A stretch of 64,000 nucleotides of DNA from Acidimicrobiia bacterium (GTDB taxonomy: Bacteria; Actinomycetota; Acidimicrobiia; Spongiisociales; Spongiisociaceae). The position numbers were made by a program, and so were the translations under genes. The notes beneath the pieces are model-generated. The model saw nothing but the letters and a program-made list of their open reading frames with translations. It made no database searches and was not told the origin of the DNA. This document shows positions 17,154 to 26,084 of this stretch, in pieces. Location: NCBI GenBank assembly GCA_009841105.1, contig VXMM01000023.1, positions 1 to 64,000 of the forward strand, given 5' to 3'. How positions within the stretch are numbered: the stretch's first letter is position 1; each line of letters starts with the position of its first letter.

Positions 17154-18047
17154 ATGTGCCCAATGGAGGTAAATCCCGCTTCGCCCGGCGAACTCGGGGG
17201 CGCGCTGGTGGATCTCATCACCAGAGTCACCGAGAAGCAAGGGGCCCCGCCTTTCGGGGAGGTCCTACAAGCAGCCATGACCGATCCGGACGGGGGAGGC
17301 CTGGGTTACGCCTCGGTGGCACGCGGAAGGCTGGTTTCTTATGGCTTCGCCGCCGCCAACCCAGACGGCCGGGTCTGGACGCTGGAGGTGGCCGATGACT
17401 CCGGGCAGCCGGACCGGTTTCTCACCGGAGTGGTTCAGAGCATGGACTCCGCCGGGATCGAGGAAACCGTGCTCTGGCTCCACACGCCGGTCATCGATCC
17501 CCCTCCGGCTCTTTTCACCCATGAACGGGACCTGTACCGCATGGCGACGACACTTCCCGTTCCCGGCAGCGTCCACTCGCCGGCGGGCGCCCGGTTCGCC
17601 GGTTTCGAGGTCGATCGGGACGCGCCGGCCCTGATCGAGGTCAACAACCGGGCCTTCGACGGTCATCCGGAGCAGGGCAACTGGTCAGAGCAGGACCTCG
17701 TCCGGCGTACGTCGCTGCCGTGGTTCGATCCTCTCGGAGTCCGTACCTGCTGGATCGACCAACAGCTGGTCGCTTTCCACTGGACCAAGGTCCACGACAC
17801 GCCGGCGCCGGACGGAGGCGCTCTGGGCGAGATATACGTGCTGGCCGTCGATCCTGCTTACCATGGCCGCGGACTGGGCCGCGCCATCGCGCTTGACGGG
17901 CTCGACTACCTCTTTCGCCATAGGAAGGCCACCAGGGCGATTCTCTATGTCGACTCGGCCAACATCGCCGCCACGAACCTCTACCGGCGTCTCGGTTTCG
18001 CAACGGAACACACCGACCGGGCCTACCGCTGGACTCGTGGTGCTTGA
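17154..18047 (+). CDS. mshD: Mycothiol acetyltransferase
   Basis: 297 residues with tandem GNAT-type domains. MshD acetylates cysteinyl-glucosaminyl-inositol with acetyl-CoA, the last step of mycothiol synthesis, in the cytosol. Family hallmarks are NNRAFDGHPEQGNW followed by WFDPLG, and the acetyl-CoA loop GEIYVLAVDPAYHGRGLG with the DGLDYLF helix. ATG 17154 follows GGAGGA (17135-17140) at a rather long 13-base spacing; ATG 17163 is an alternative. Mycothiol is confined to Actinomycetota, which supports the taxonomic call. Immediately precedes thrS. Confidence 0.88.
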   Translation: MCPMEVNPASPGELGGALVDLITRVTEKQGAPPFGEVLQAAMTDPDGGGLGYASVARGRLVSYGFAAANPDGRVWTLEVADDSGQPDRFLTGVVQSMDSAGIEETVLWLHTPVIDPPPALFTHERDLYRMATTLPVPGSVHSPAGARFAGFEVDRDAPALIEVNNRAFDGHPEQGNWSEQDLVRRTSLPWFDPLGVRTCWIDQQLVAFHWTKVHDTPAPDGGALGEIYVLAVDPAYHGRGLGRAIALDGLDYLFRHRKATRAILYVDSANIAATNLYRRLGFATEHTDRAYRWTRGA

Positions 18048-18115
18048 CCTCGCGAACGCAGGGGTACGAGGACCGGAATGATTACGATGGCGCCTCCATC
18101 TGCCCCGAGCCGGCC

Positions 18116-20050
18116 ATGACCATCGAACTAGTCCTTCCCGACCACACCGTCACCCGCCACGAAGCCGGAGTGACCGGACTGCAGGTAGCCGGATCGATCG
18201 GCCCACGCCTGGCCGGTGCGGCCGTGGCGGTGTCGGTCGACGGCGTCCTGATGGACTTGGAGCAACCGATCAACACCGGGGGACGGTTCGCGGTCATCAC
18301 CCCGGAGTCGGAGGAGGGCCGCCACGTCCTCCGCCACTCGGCCGCCCACATAATGGCCCAGGCGGTCCTCGGGCTCTTCGAGGGCGCCACCCTGGCCATC
18401 GGCCCCGCCATCGCCGACGGCTTCTACTACGACTTCGACATCGGGCGGCCGTTCACGCCTGAAGACCTGGACACGATCGAGCAGGAAATGGAACGGATCG
18501 TCGCGGCCGATCAGCCCTTCGTGCGGGAGGAGATGTCCCGGGCCGCGGGGCTGGAGTTGTTCCGGGACCACCCTTACAAGCTCGAGATAATTCGCTCGGT
18601 GGACGCATCGGAGGTCGAGTCCGGCGACCTGGTGTCCGTCTACCGCAACGAAGGCTTCGTGGACCTCTGCCTCGGCCCCCATTTACCCTCGACCGGAAGG
18701 TTGAAGGCTTTCAAGCTGATGCGGACCGCGGGGGCCTACTGGCGGGGGGACGAGAAGCGTCCCCAACTGCAGCGCATCTACGGAACCGCTTGGGAATCGC
18801 GCAAGGCTCTCCGGACCCATCTCCACCGGATCGAGGAGGCGGCTCGCCGGGACCACCGCAAGCTGGGCCGCGAGCTCGATCTGTTCTCGTTCCCGGAAGG
18901 ACTGGGTCCGGGCTTGGCCGTGTGGCACCCGAAGGGCGGGATGCTGAGGCGCCTCGTAGAGGACTACAGCCGGCGTGTCCACGAGGCCCTCGGCTTCGAC
19001 TTCGTGTTCTCACCCCATCTGGCCAAGGCCGATCTCTGGAGGACCTCTGGCCACCTGGACTTCTATGCGGAGAACATGTACCCCGGCCTGGAAATGGACC
19101 AGGGCGAGGAGTACCGGGTGAAGCCCATGAACTGCCCGTTCCACGTGATGATCTACCGCTCGGACGCCCGCTCGTACCGGGATCTGCCCATGCGCCTCTC
19201 CGAACTGGGCGCCGTGTACCGCTACGAGAGGTCGGGTGTGGTACACGGCCTGCTCCGGGCGCGGGGGTTCACCCAGGACGACTCCCACACCTTCTGCACC
19301 CGTGACCAGGTGTTGTCCGAGCTGCAGCTCCACCTCGACTTCGTGCTCCAACTCCTCCGAGACTTCGGCTTCGACGACTTCCAGGCCGAGTTGGCGACCC
19401 GTCCCGGAGAGAAGTGGGTCGGCGAGCCGGAGTTGTGGGAGTTGGCCGAGGAGTCGCTGGCCGAGACCCTGGCGATGGCGGGCATCCCTCACCGCGTGGC
19501 GGAGGGCGAAGGAGCCTTCTACGGCCCCAAGATCGACGTGCATGTAGACGATGCCATCGGGCGCCGCTGGCAGATGTCCACAATCCAGGTCGACTTCTCG
19601 CTTCCGGAGCGGTTCGGCCTCGAATACGTCACTCCCGCCGACACGAGGGAACGCCCCGTCATGATCCACGCCGCCAAGTTCGGCTCGTTGGAACGCTTCC
19701 TGGGGGTGTTGATCGAGCATTACGCCGGCGCCATGCCGATGTGGCTGTCGCCCGTCCAAGCCGCGGTCGTACCGGTGGCCGACCGTCACGACGGCTACGC
19801 CGGCCAGGTCGCCGCCAAGCTCCGGGCCGGGGGCCTGCGGGTCCAGTCCGCGTCGGGACCCGGCAAGCTGGGGGAGAAGATCCGCCACGCCATCACCCAG
19901 AAGGTGCCCGCGATCCTGGTGGTAGGGGACCAGGACGCCGGCAACGGCACGGTCGGCCTTCGCCTCCGGTCGGAGAAGAGGGAGAGGCGGGGCGTTCCCA
20001 TGGATGAGGCAGTCGCCGAGTTGGTCGACGCGGCCCGGCCTCCCGGCTGA
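18116..20050 (+). CDS. thrS: Threonyl-tRNA synthetase
   Basis: 644-residue class II synthetase charging tRNA-Thr. In order: TGS domain (about 1-60), the editing-domain motif HSAAHIMAQAV with DGFYYDF, catalytic core with zinc-binding Cys in MKPMNCPFHVMIY, motif 2 RYERSGVVHGLLRARGF followed by DDSHTFC, and the C-terminal anticodon-binding domain (LSPVQAAVVPVADRH). ATG 18116 (MTIELVL) matches the TGS start; a TTG at 18044 overlapping the mshD stop would add 24 unrelated residues. In M. tuberculosis thrS is close to pgsA1, which here lies 33 kb downstream. Confidence 0.95.
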   Translation: MTIELVLPDHTVTRHEAGVTGLQVAGSIGPRLAGAAVAVSVDGVLMDLEQPINTGGRFAVITPESEEGRHVLRHSAAHIMAQAVLGLFEGATLAIGPAIADGFYYDFDIGRPFTPEDLDTIEQEMERIVAADQPFVREEMSRAAGLELFRDHPYKLEIIRSVDASEVESGDLVSVYRNEGFVDLCLGPHLPSTGRLKAFKLMRTAGAYWRGDEKRPQLQRIYGTAWESRKALRTHLHRIEEAARRDHRKLGRELDLFSFPEGLGPGLAVWHPKGGMLRRLVEDYSRRVHEALGFDFVFSPHLAKADLWRTSGHLDFYAENMYPGLEMDQGEEYRVKPMNCPFHVMIYRSDARSYRDLPMRLSELGAVYRYERSGVVHGLLRARGFTQDDSHTFCTRDQVLSELQLHLDFVLQLLRDFGFDDFQAELATRPGEKWVGEPELWELAEESLAETLAMAGIPHRVAEGEGAFYGPKIDVHVDDAIGRRWQMSTIQVDFSLPERFGLEYVTPADTRERPVMIHAAKFGSLERFLGVLIEHYAGAMPMWLSPVQAAVVPVADRHDGYAGQVAAKLRAGGLRVQSASGPGKLGEKIRHAITQKVPAILVVGDQDAGNGTVGLRLRSEKRERRGVPMDEAVAELVDAARPPG

Positions 20051-20330
20051 TAAGGCTCATCCTCTTCCTAGAGATTCGACTCTTCCTAGGCGTCAGTCCA
20101 CCGACCCATGTCCCGGCGAATTAGTTACCCGATTACCGGCCACGGTCGCCTTCCGTTGACTAGCGTCCACATAACGGATACGTGTTCCGGTAAACGGGCA
20201 TCTCGAGCCAGAACGACCCCATCCGGCGCGCCCGAGGGTCTTCTGCTCACGAAGCCGGATGCGACGGAGAAGGAACAGGTGGAGCCTGTGTGAACCGCGT
20301 GGTGACACGGGCCGGAAAGGAGAAGGCGAT
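20051..20330. other. 280-base intergenic region ahead of the catabolic cluster
   Basis: No gene is seen here. It holds a candidate promoter (20156-20184), an 8-bp inverted repeat (CATCCGGC 20220-20227 with GCCGGATG 20254-20261, 26-base loop) in the presumed leader, and a duplicated CTCTTCCTA near its start. It is the largest gap on this strand between thrS and the end of the 21-gene cluster, so control of the cluster most likely acts here. An IclR operator could lie within it but none is identified. Confidence 0.5.
20156..20184 (+). promoter_or_regulatory. Candidate promoter of the catabolic cluster
   Basis: TTGACT at 20156-20161 matches the -35 consensus at five of six bases. TACGTG lies 17 bases later (20179-20184) as a poor -10, with GATACG two bases earlier as an alternative. 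It is the best sigma-70-like candidate upstream of the binding-protein gene. Confidence 0.4.
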
Positions 20331-21578
20331 TTGCTGAGCAGACGCAGTTCATGGATACGGACGTTGGTAGTAGTAGCGGTCTTGGGTCTGGTTGCTGCCG
20401 CCTGCGGTGATGACGCCGCAGACGAGCCGGCCGCGACCACCGCCGCCCCGACGACCACCGCCGCCCCGACCACCACGGCCGCCCCCGAGCCCATCAAGCT
20501 GGGCACCATATGGTTCAACTCCGGCGTGGCCCTGGGGCTGGGCGACATCATGCGCAACGGGTTCGACCTGGCCGTGAAACAAAAGAACGAAGCGGGCGGA
20601 CTGCTGGGACGCCAGATCGAGGTAGTCGACTATGACGAGGGCTACTCGGCTGATGAGTCGGTGGCTTCGGCGCGCAAGGCCATTGCCGACGGAGTGGCAG
20701 GCATCGCCGGCGGCAACGACGCCACCACCTGCGTAGCCATGAAGGACGTGGCCGCCGAGGCCGGCATGCCATTGGTTGTCACCGCCTGCGGCTCCGAGCT
20801 GATCACCGAGGAAGGCTACGAGGGAGTGGTGCACATCCGCGCCCCCGTCAAGCAGAGCCAATCCGATAGCAACGCGCTGTCCGTACTGGCCCGCTGGATG
20901 ATCGAGCAGGGTTATCACCGCGTGCAGGGCGTGGGCGTCGACTCCGACTGGGTGAGGCTCACCCACGACGAGTTCACCCGCATCTTCTCCGAAGAGGCCC
21001 CCGACGACTTCGAGTACACCGGCATGGTGTACTTCCCCTACGGAACCGCCGAAGCCCGGGTGGAGGTCACCAAGGGTGTCGGCGCCGAGCCGGACCTCCT
21101 GTATCTGGGCCTTTGGGGTAAGGACGTCGTGGTCAACGCCGTCCAAGCCGCTCGCGAGATCGGCTACGAGGGCGACATCATGATCAACGAGGTCGTGTTC
21201 ACCCCGCCCGAGGTGGAGGCGCTCGGTGATCTGGCCGAAGGGGTGTACAGCTCGACCGGCTGGATTCTGGATGAGTCCATTCCGGAGGCGGCCGCCTTCT
21301 CGGAGGCGTACGAAGCTGAGTTCGGCCACGCGCCCGACTGGTGGTCCGAGCTGGGCTACACCGCCGCTCAACAGCTGATAGCCGCGATCGAAGCGGCAGG
21401 CACCACCGACCATGCCGCGGTCGCTCCCTTGATGAACGACGAACACGGGTTCATTACTCCTCGCGGTAAGCCGTTGCGCTTCAACGAGAAGGGACTGCGC
21501 CTGGTCGACGACTGGATCATCATCCAGGCGCAGGGCGGGGTCCTCCTGCCGGTCGACGCCGTTCCGCTCGCCGGGTAG
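20331..21578 (+). CDS. Branched-chain-amino-acid-type ABC transporter binding lipoprotein
   Basis: 415 residues. Type I periplasmic binding fold of the LivK/amide-binding class. Residues 1-24 are a signal peptide ending VAAA before Cys25, the lipidation site. A Thr/Ala/Pro linker made of three repeats precedes the binding domain, which begins IKLGTIWFNSG. TTG 20331 is chosen because AAAGGAGA (20316-20323) sits seven bases ahead and the signal peptide follows at once; an upstream in-frame start would add an unrelated leader. It heads the cluster and is the likely receptor for LivHMGF encoded 1.8 kb downstream. The family binds amino acids, short amides, urea and aromatic acids. Confidence 0.9.
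   Translation: MLSRRSSWIRTLVVVAVLGLVAAACGDDAADEPAATTAAPTTTAAPTTTAAPEPIKLGTIWFNSGVALGLGDIMRNGFDLAVKQKNEAGGLLGRQIEVVDYDEGYSADESVASARKAIADGVAGIAGGNDATTCVAMKDVAAEAGMPLVVTACGSELITEEGYEGVVHIRAPVKQSQSDSNALSVLARWMIEQGYHRVQGVGVDSDWVRLTHDEFTRIFSEEAPDDFEYTGMVYFPYGTAEARVEVTKGVGAEPDLLYLGLWGKDVVVNAVQAAREIGYEGDIMINEVVFTPPEVEALGDLAEGVYSSTGWILDESIPEAAAFSEAYEAEFGHAPDWWSELGYTAAQQLIAAIEAAGTTDHAAVAPLMNDEHGFITPRGKPLRFNEKGLRLVDDWIIIQAQGGVLLPVDAVPLAG
20433..20486 (+). repeat. Three 18-bp tandem repeats coding the Thr/Ala/Pro linker
   Basis: Three 18-base units (20433-20450, 20451-20468, 20469-20486) each encode a TTAAP-type hexapeptide just after the lipidated cysteine. They form a flexible spacer between membrane anchor and binding domain. 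The copy number may vary between strains. Confidence 0.7.
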
Positions 21579-21601
21579 CCGGCACTTCCGCAACTTCCGC
21601 T

Positions 21602-21639
21602 GTACCGGTCTGGCCCGTCGATCCGGGCCAGACCGGTAC
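21602..21639 (+). terminator. Perfect 16-bp hairpin after the Liv-type binding protein
   Basis: GTACCGGTCTGGCCCG (21602-21617) is perfectly complementary in inverse to 21624-21639, with a six-base loop TCGATC. No T-run follows. It lies 23 bases after the binding-protein stop and 32 before the RidA start, so it may be a partial terminator or an mRNA-stabilising element that gives excess binding protein. Translational role is unproven. Confidence 0.7.
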
Positions 21640-21671
21640 GACCTACCGGCAGGGGAAGGAGGCTGGGAACG

Positions 21672-22073
21672 GTGGAACGGATCTACGTTCCGGTTGAGGA
21701 GGAACTCTTCGAAGCCATCGGGTCGAAGAGCCGGTGGAACGATGTGGTAAGGGTCGGAGACACCCTCTGGGTAACGGGCCAGTTGGGCTGGGACAAGACC
21801 ACGGGGAAGCTGGCCGAGACGCTCGAAGAACAGGCCGAAATGGCCCTGGAGAACCTCAAGGGGGCCCTTGGCCGCGCCGGGGCCAAGCTGAGCGATGTAG
21901 TCCTGACCAGGGTGTATCTGGTCGATCACGACCACTACCACCGCTACGAACCCATCTACGCCAGGTACTTCCCCGACCAACAGCCGGCTCGTGTCTCCGT
22001 GGTGGTCGCGGAACTGATTCACCACGCCCTCTTCGACATAGAGGCGGTCGCTGTGGTGGACACCGACTCGTAG
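21672..22073 (+). CDS. RidA-family (YjgF/UK114) enamine/imine deaminase
   Basis: 133 residues. RidA proteins hydrolyse reactive enamine/imine intermediates released by PLP enzymes. The family pattern is visible (VRVGDTLWVTGQLGW, the central LENLKGALGRAGAKLSDVV and ARVSVVVAEL). The conserved catalytic arginine of YjgF proteins probably corresponds to the one in the PARVSVVV stretch. Starts at GTG 21672 with AAGGAGG nine bases ahead. Its presence beside two PLP aminotransferase genes fits a detoxifying or pathway role, but it may instead hydrolyse a specific intermediate. Confidence 0.88.
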   Translation: MERIYVPVEEELFEAIGSKSRWNDVVRVGDTLWVTGQLGWDKTTGKLAETLEEQAEMALENLKGALGRAGAKLSDVVLTRVYLVDHDHYHRYEPIYARYFPDQQPARVSVVVAELIHHALFDIEAVAVVDTDS

Positions 22074-22126
22074 TCGCGAGCAGGATCAGATCGCGTTATG
22101 GCTCCGTTTGCTCGAAGGAGGCGAAC

Positions 22127-22456
22127 ATGATCAAGACGGTTACCCTCCTGACCAGAAGGGAGGACCTGACCAGCGAGCAGTTCCATCGTCATTGGAAGGA
22201 CGTCCATGCCCCGCTGGTGCTGGCCATGCCGAGAGTACGCCGGTACATCCAGTGCCGGCCTCTGGAGGTGCCCGGGCGGGAGGCGCCGTGCGATGGGATA
22301 GCGGAGGTCTGGTACGACACCGTAGAGGACTTCCTGGAAACCGCCGAGTCCCCCGAATATGCCCGACTCCTGGCCGACGAGACGAACTTCATGGGCGTCA
22401 GCACCCGAGGCTCGGTGTTCGTGATCGTCGAGGAGGACGAGTTCGTTGCCGGATAG
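22127..22456 (+). CDS. EthD-domain protein
   Basis: 109 residues with a ferredoxin-like alpha/beta-barrel fold. The N-terminal pattern (MIKTVTLLTRR then FHRHWKDVHAPLV) is typical of EthD/muconolactone-isomerase-like proteins, which occur with many degradation pathways but rarely have a known reaction. ATG 22127 has GAAGGAGG upstream. It lies between RidA and the IclR regulator in the catabolic cluster. Confidence 0.85.
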   Translation: MIKTVTLLTRREDLTSEQFHRHWKDVHAPLVLAMPRVRRYIQCRPLEVPGREAPCDGIAEVWYDTVEDFLETAESPEYARLLADETNFMGVSTRGSVFVIVEEDEFVAG

Positions 22457-22477
22457 ACCCAGCCCTTAAGGCGACAG

Positions 22478-23284
22478 ATGGCTTCCGGTTCGAACCATCA
22501 AGGGGGCTCCCTCTCCAAGGGTCTGCGGATACTGGCCGCCTTTGACGAGAGATCCCCGGCGCTCTCGGTGGCGGACATCTCGCGCCGCACCCAGATCAGC
22601 CGGACCAGCGTATACCGGCTCACGGGAGTCCTCGAACAGTTGGGATACATCCGGAGAACCGATCGGCTGTACCGGCCCTCCAACAAGGTGCTGCAGCTGG
22701 GTGTCGCGGCCCTCGAGTCCCGCGAATTCGTCGAGCATGTCCGTCCATACCTCGACGAGATCATCTCGGCGCTGCCGGACTGCACGGCCGTCAACTATGG
22801 CGTGCTGGAGGGGGCGGAGGTCATCTACCTGGCTCGCCTCCACCAGGACGACATAATCACGATAAACCTCCAGGTGGGTAGCCGGCTTCCCGCCCACCTG
22901 AGTTCTCTCGGCAAGGCCGTCCTCTCCGCCACGGCGCCCCATGAGGCGGAGGCCGTTCTGGCCAAGATGAGGTTCGAGAGAAGGACGGAGACCACCATTA
23001 CCTCGCCGGATGTGTTCAGGGCCGAGTTGGAGAAGACCCGTCTCACGGGTGTCGCCCTGAATGACCAGGAGCTAACCGTCGGATTGCGGTCGGTGGCTGC
23101 GCCGGTCTTCCATGGGACGGAAGTCATCGGTGCGGTCGGGGTGGCCACCCTGGCCACCAGAGCCGACGTGGAGACCTTGGAGAACGTTTACGGTCCGACC
23201 CTTAAGTCTTTTACGGAGAGGATCAGCGAGGAGCTATCGGCCATCCGGTTCGATAACAGGGCCCCGATCGCCGTCCGGCCATGA
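22478..23284 (+). CDS. IclR-family transcriptional regulator
   Basis: 268 residues. An N-terminal winged helix-turn-helix (LSKGLRILAAFDE, then ISRRTQISRTSVYRLTGVLEQLGYI) is followed by the IclR effector-binding domain (LSSLGKAVLS, ALNDQELTVGLRSVAAPVF, VGVATL). IclR proteins sense a pathway metabolite and repress or activate the adjacent degradation genes. Being inside the cluster and co-oriented, it probably controls it; the operator is not identified. ATG 22478 begins 22 bases after the EthD stop. Confidence 0.9.
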   Translation: MASGSNHQGGSLSKGLRILAAFDERSPALSVADISRRTQISRTSVYRLTGVLEQLGYIRRTDRLYRPSNKVLQLGVAALESREFVEHVRPYLDEIISALPDCTAVNYGVLEGAEVIYLARLHQDDIITINLQVGSRLPAHLSSLGKAVLSATAPHEAEAVLAKMRFERRTETTITSPDVFRAELEKTRLTGVALNDQELTVGLRSVAAPVFHGTEVIGAVGVATLATRADVETLENVYGPTLKSFTERISEELSAIRFDNRAPIAVRP

Positions 23285-23426
23285 CCCGATCCTCTGGCGC
23301 CGATCGCCGGTTCGGAACCTCGCCCGTCGCGTCGACCCGCCCGTGGCCGGCGGGCCAAGACCTGGATCCGGCGCCGCGACCCGCCAGTCCGGCAACCGAG
23401 AACGGCCCACCGGAGGTACCTGGCCC

Positions 23427-24290
23427 ATGAACTGGGACATCCTGGGCCAACAGATCTGGAACGGGCTTCTCAACGGCTCGATCTACGTGATCTTCGCGGC
23501 CGGGCTCAGCCTGGTCTTCGGGGTGATGAGGGTGATCAACATGGCGCACGGCGAGTTGACCATGCTGGGCGCAATGCTCCTCTTCACCGTCACCAGTGTG
23601 ATGGGGCTGAGCTACTTCGCCGGGGCGGCGCTGGTGGTCGTGATGATGGCGTTGGCCGGCTTCCTGGTTAACCGGGTCACCGTCCGGCCGTTCCTGGGCC
23701 ACTCCGAGTTGGTGGTGATCCTGTCCACGGTGGCTCTGAGCTTCATACTCCTGAACGGCAGCCTGGTGGTGTGGGGGTCTACGCCCAAGGGAGTCGACAA
23801 GCCCTTCAACGAAGTCCTGCAGGTGGGAGGCGTCTACATGACCACCGCGCAGATTCTCCTAGTGGGGGTCTGCTTCACCGCGGTCCTGGCTCTGTATCTG
23901 GTGCTCACGCGCACCAAACTGGGGAAGATGACCAGGGCCACCGGCCAGAACCTGCTGGGCGCTCGTTTGATCGGGATCAACACCACGGCAGTGTATGACG
24001 CCACCCTGATAATCGCCTCCGGGCTGGCTGCCCTGGCGGGCGTGCTGATCGTTCTGATCTCGGCCGCGTCCCCGAACCTCGGGCAGCCGCTCCTCATCAC
24101 CGGGTTCGCGGTGGTGATAGTCGCGGGGATGGGAAACGTGGGCGGCGCGGTGGCGGTCGGGCTGTTCCTCGGGTTGACCGAAGCCCTGTTCGGCCAGTAC
24201 GTCTCCACGTTCTATCGCCAGGGCTATCTCTACGTGGTAATGATCATCGTGCTGCTCCTGCGCCCGCAGGGGCTGTTCGGGAGGAGATGA
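23427..24290 (+). CDS. Branched-chain-amino-acid-type ABC permease (LivH family)
   Basis: 287 residues with about eight membrane helices. Family start NGLLNGSIYVIFAAGLSLVFG and RVINMAHGELTMLGA are clear, with the EAA-like loop in TRATGQNLLGARLIGIN. ATG 23427 has CGGAGG at 23411-23416, ten bases ahead. Pairs with LivM, LivG, LivF and the upstream binding lipoprotein. The 142-base gap after the IclR gene holds no clear promoter. Confidence 0.92.
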   Translation: MNWDILGQQIWNGLLNGSIYVIFAAGLSLVFGVMRVINMAHGELTMLGAMLLFTVTSVMGLSYFAGAALVVVMMALAGFLVNRVTVRPFLGHSELVVILSTVALSFILLNGSLVVWGSTPKGVDKPFNEVLQVGGVYMTTAQILLVGVCFTAVLALYLVLTRTKLGKMTRATGQNLLGARLIGINTTAVYDATLIIASGLAALAGVLIVLISAASPNLGQPLLITGFAVVIVAGMGNVGGAVAVGLFLGLTEALFGQYVSTFYRQGYLYVVMIIVLLLRPQGLFGRR

Positions 24291-24291
24291 G

Positions 24292-25314
24292 GTGCGGCTG
24301 CGCAATCGCCCGGGGCTCTGGTTCGGCGCTCCCGCACTTGCGGTCGCCGCGACGGCCCCATTGTTCCTGTTCACCAATTCCTACAACCGCGGGCTGCTGG
24401 TCCTGATCGTGATCTACGCGATGGCAGGACTCAGCCTGGATTACATCATGGGCGAGATGGGCCAGTTCTCGTTCGGGCATGCCGCCTTCTGGGGATTCGG
24501 CGCCTACGTCTCCGCCAAGCTGGCCCTCGATCTGGGAGTATCGCCGTGGATCGGCTTCCTGGCCGCACCGGTGGCGGCGGGCCTGGTGGGTCTCTTGATC
24601 GGTTACATCGCCCTACGCCGGACCCGAGGGTTGGAATTGGCGATTGTCACCCTCGGCTTCGGCGTGCTGGCCTGGACGGTGGCCCTTCGCTGGAGGCCGG
24701 TCACCGGGGGTCCGGCAGGCCTCCGGCAGGTACCGCCTCCGAGCCTCTTAGGCTGGGAGATACGGTCGGAGTTGGCCTACTACTACTTCGCCTTGCTGCT
24801 GCTCCTGGGAGTGGTATTCATCCTGACGCGACTGCGGGAGTCGCGCTTCGGCCGGGCGGTGCGCAGCATTCACGAGAACGAGGACCTCGCCAGTTCCATC
24901 GGAGTGCCGGCCACGAGATCCTACGTGTTCGCCTTCTCGTTCGCCTGCGCCCTGGTGGGATTCTCCGGCGCCCTGTATGCCCATCACTTCCGGTTCGTCA
25001 ACCCCAACCTTCTGGGACTCCAGTACATGTTCATATTCCTCATCGTCGTGCTGCTGGGAGGGACCGGAACGGTATGGGGCCCGGTCCTCGGCGCCGCGAT
25101 CTTCGTCCTGGTGAGCGAGTGGCTGCGCGCCCTCCAGGAGTACCGGTTCCTGATCTTTGGAGTCGTGTTGCTGATGGTGGTGCTCTTCATGCCCAATGGC
25201 GTGTTCCCCGCTTTGCGCAGGGTGGCCCGGCGGGTAACAGGAAGCGGCCGCTCCGGAGGAGAAGAAGCCGCGCGCGGGGCGTATCCCGGAAGCGGCGGGA
25301 GTGAGGCGGGCTAG
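24292..25314 (+). CDS. Branched-chain-amino-acid-type ABC permease (LivM family)
   Basis: 340 residues, about ten membrane helices. The LivM signature GQFSFGHAAFWGFGAYVSA is present, and SIHENEDLASSIGVPATR forms the ATPase-contacting loop. Starts at GTG 24292, one base after the LivH stop, preceded by GAGGAG. The C-terminal 30 residues are Gly/Arg/Ser-rich and probably disordered. Confidence 0.92.
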   Translation: MRLRNRPGLWFGAPALAVAATAPLFLFTNSYNRGLLVLIVIYAMAGLSLDYIMGEMGQFSFGHAAFWGFGAYVSAKLALDLGVSPWIGFLAAPVAAGLVGLLIGYIALRRTRGLELAIVTLGFGVLAWTVALRWRPVTGGPAGLRQVPPPSLLGWEIRSELAYYYFALLLLLGVVFILTRLRESRFGRAVRSIHENEDLASSIGVPATRSYVFAFSFACALVGFSGALYAHHFRFVNPNLLGLQYMFIFLIVVLLGGTGTVWGPVLGAAIFVLVSEWLRALQEYRFLIFGVVLLMVVLFMPNGVFPALRRVARRVTGSGRSGGEEAARGAYPGSGGSEAG

Positions 25315-25316
25315 CG

Positions 25317-26084
25317 ATGGCGTTGCTCGAGACCAAGGGGCTGACCAAGCTCTTCGGCGGCCTCTCGGCGGTCGACCGCCTGCACCTCCGCGTGGAGCAG
25401 GGTGACATCATGGGCCTCATCGGGCCGAACGGATCGGGGAAAACCACCGCCCTGAACCTCATAACCGGGTTCCTCAAACCGACCGAGGGTTCGGTCACGT
25501 ACGAGGGTCAGGACGTGACCGGTCTCGAGCCCCATGAGCTGGCTCGGAAGGGTTTGGTCCGTACCTTCCAGATCACCACCCTTTTCGAGAACCTCACGGT
25601 TCGCGACAACATCCTTCACGGCAGCCACCTGGCCAACCCGACCACGCTGATGGGTGCCCTGGTGAGGTCGGGGCGGTACCGGCGACAACGAGCCGATATG
25701 GAGGCGCGGGCTCGGGAGCTACTGGCCCTCGTCGGCTTGGAGCAGCGGATCGACTCCGTGGCCCGCGACCTCTCGGCAGGCGAGCACCGCTACCTGGAGA
25801 TCGCCATCGCCCTGGCGGCCAATCCCAGGATGGTGCTACTGGATGAACCCGCCACCGGCCTCAATCCCGAGGAAGCTGCTTATCTGATGGACCTGATCAG
25901 GACTCTGAGCCGGGAGGGCGTGACCATTCTCCTGGTCGAGCACAATATGCGCCTCATCACCAACATCTGCACCCGCATAACCGTTCTCAACTTCGGGGCC
26001 AAGATCGCCGAGGGAACTCCGGGGGAGATAGTCGACGACGAAGCCGTGGTCACCGCCTATCTGGGAAGGCGGCGCGGTGCTTGA
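25317..26084 (+). CDS. Branched-chain-amino-acid-type ABC ATPase (LivG family)
   Basis: 255 residues. Walker A GPNGSGKTT, the LivG-specific LVRTFQITTLFENLTV segment, signature LSAGEHR, Walker B MVLLDEPATGL and switch histidine in LLVEHNM. Coupled to LivM (two-base gap) and overlapping LivF by eight bases. Confidence 0.93.
   Translation: MALLETKGLTKLFGGLSAVDRLHLRVEQGDIMGLIGPNGSGKTTALNLITGFLKPTEGSVTYEGQDVTGLEPHELARKGLVRTFQITTLFENLTVRDNILHGSHLANPTTLMGALVRSGRYRRQRADMEARARELLALVGLEQRIDSVARDLSAGEHRYLEIAIALAANPRMVLLDEPATGLNPEEAAYLMDLIRTLSREGVTILLVEHNMRLITNICTRITVLNFGAKIAEGTPGEIVDDEAVVTAYLGRRRGA

Noticed and set aside
22487-22496. GGTTCGAACC, like a tRNA T-loop
   Set aside because: It lies inside the IclR coding start and no cloverleaf stems could be built around it.
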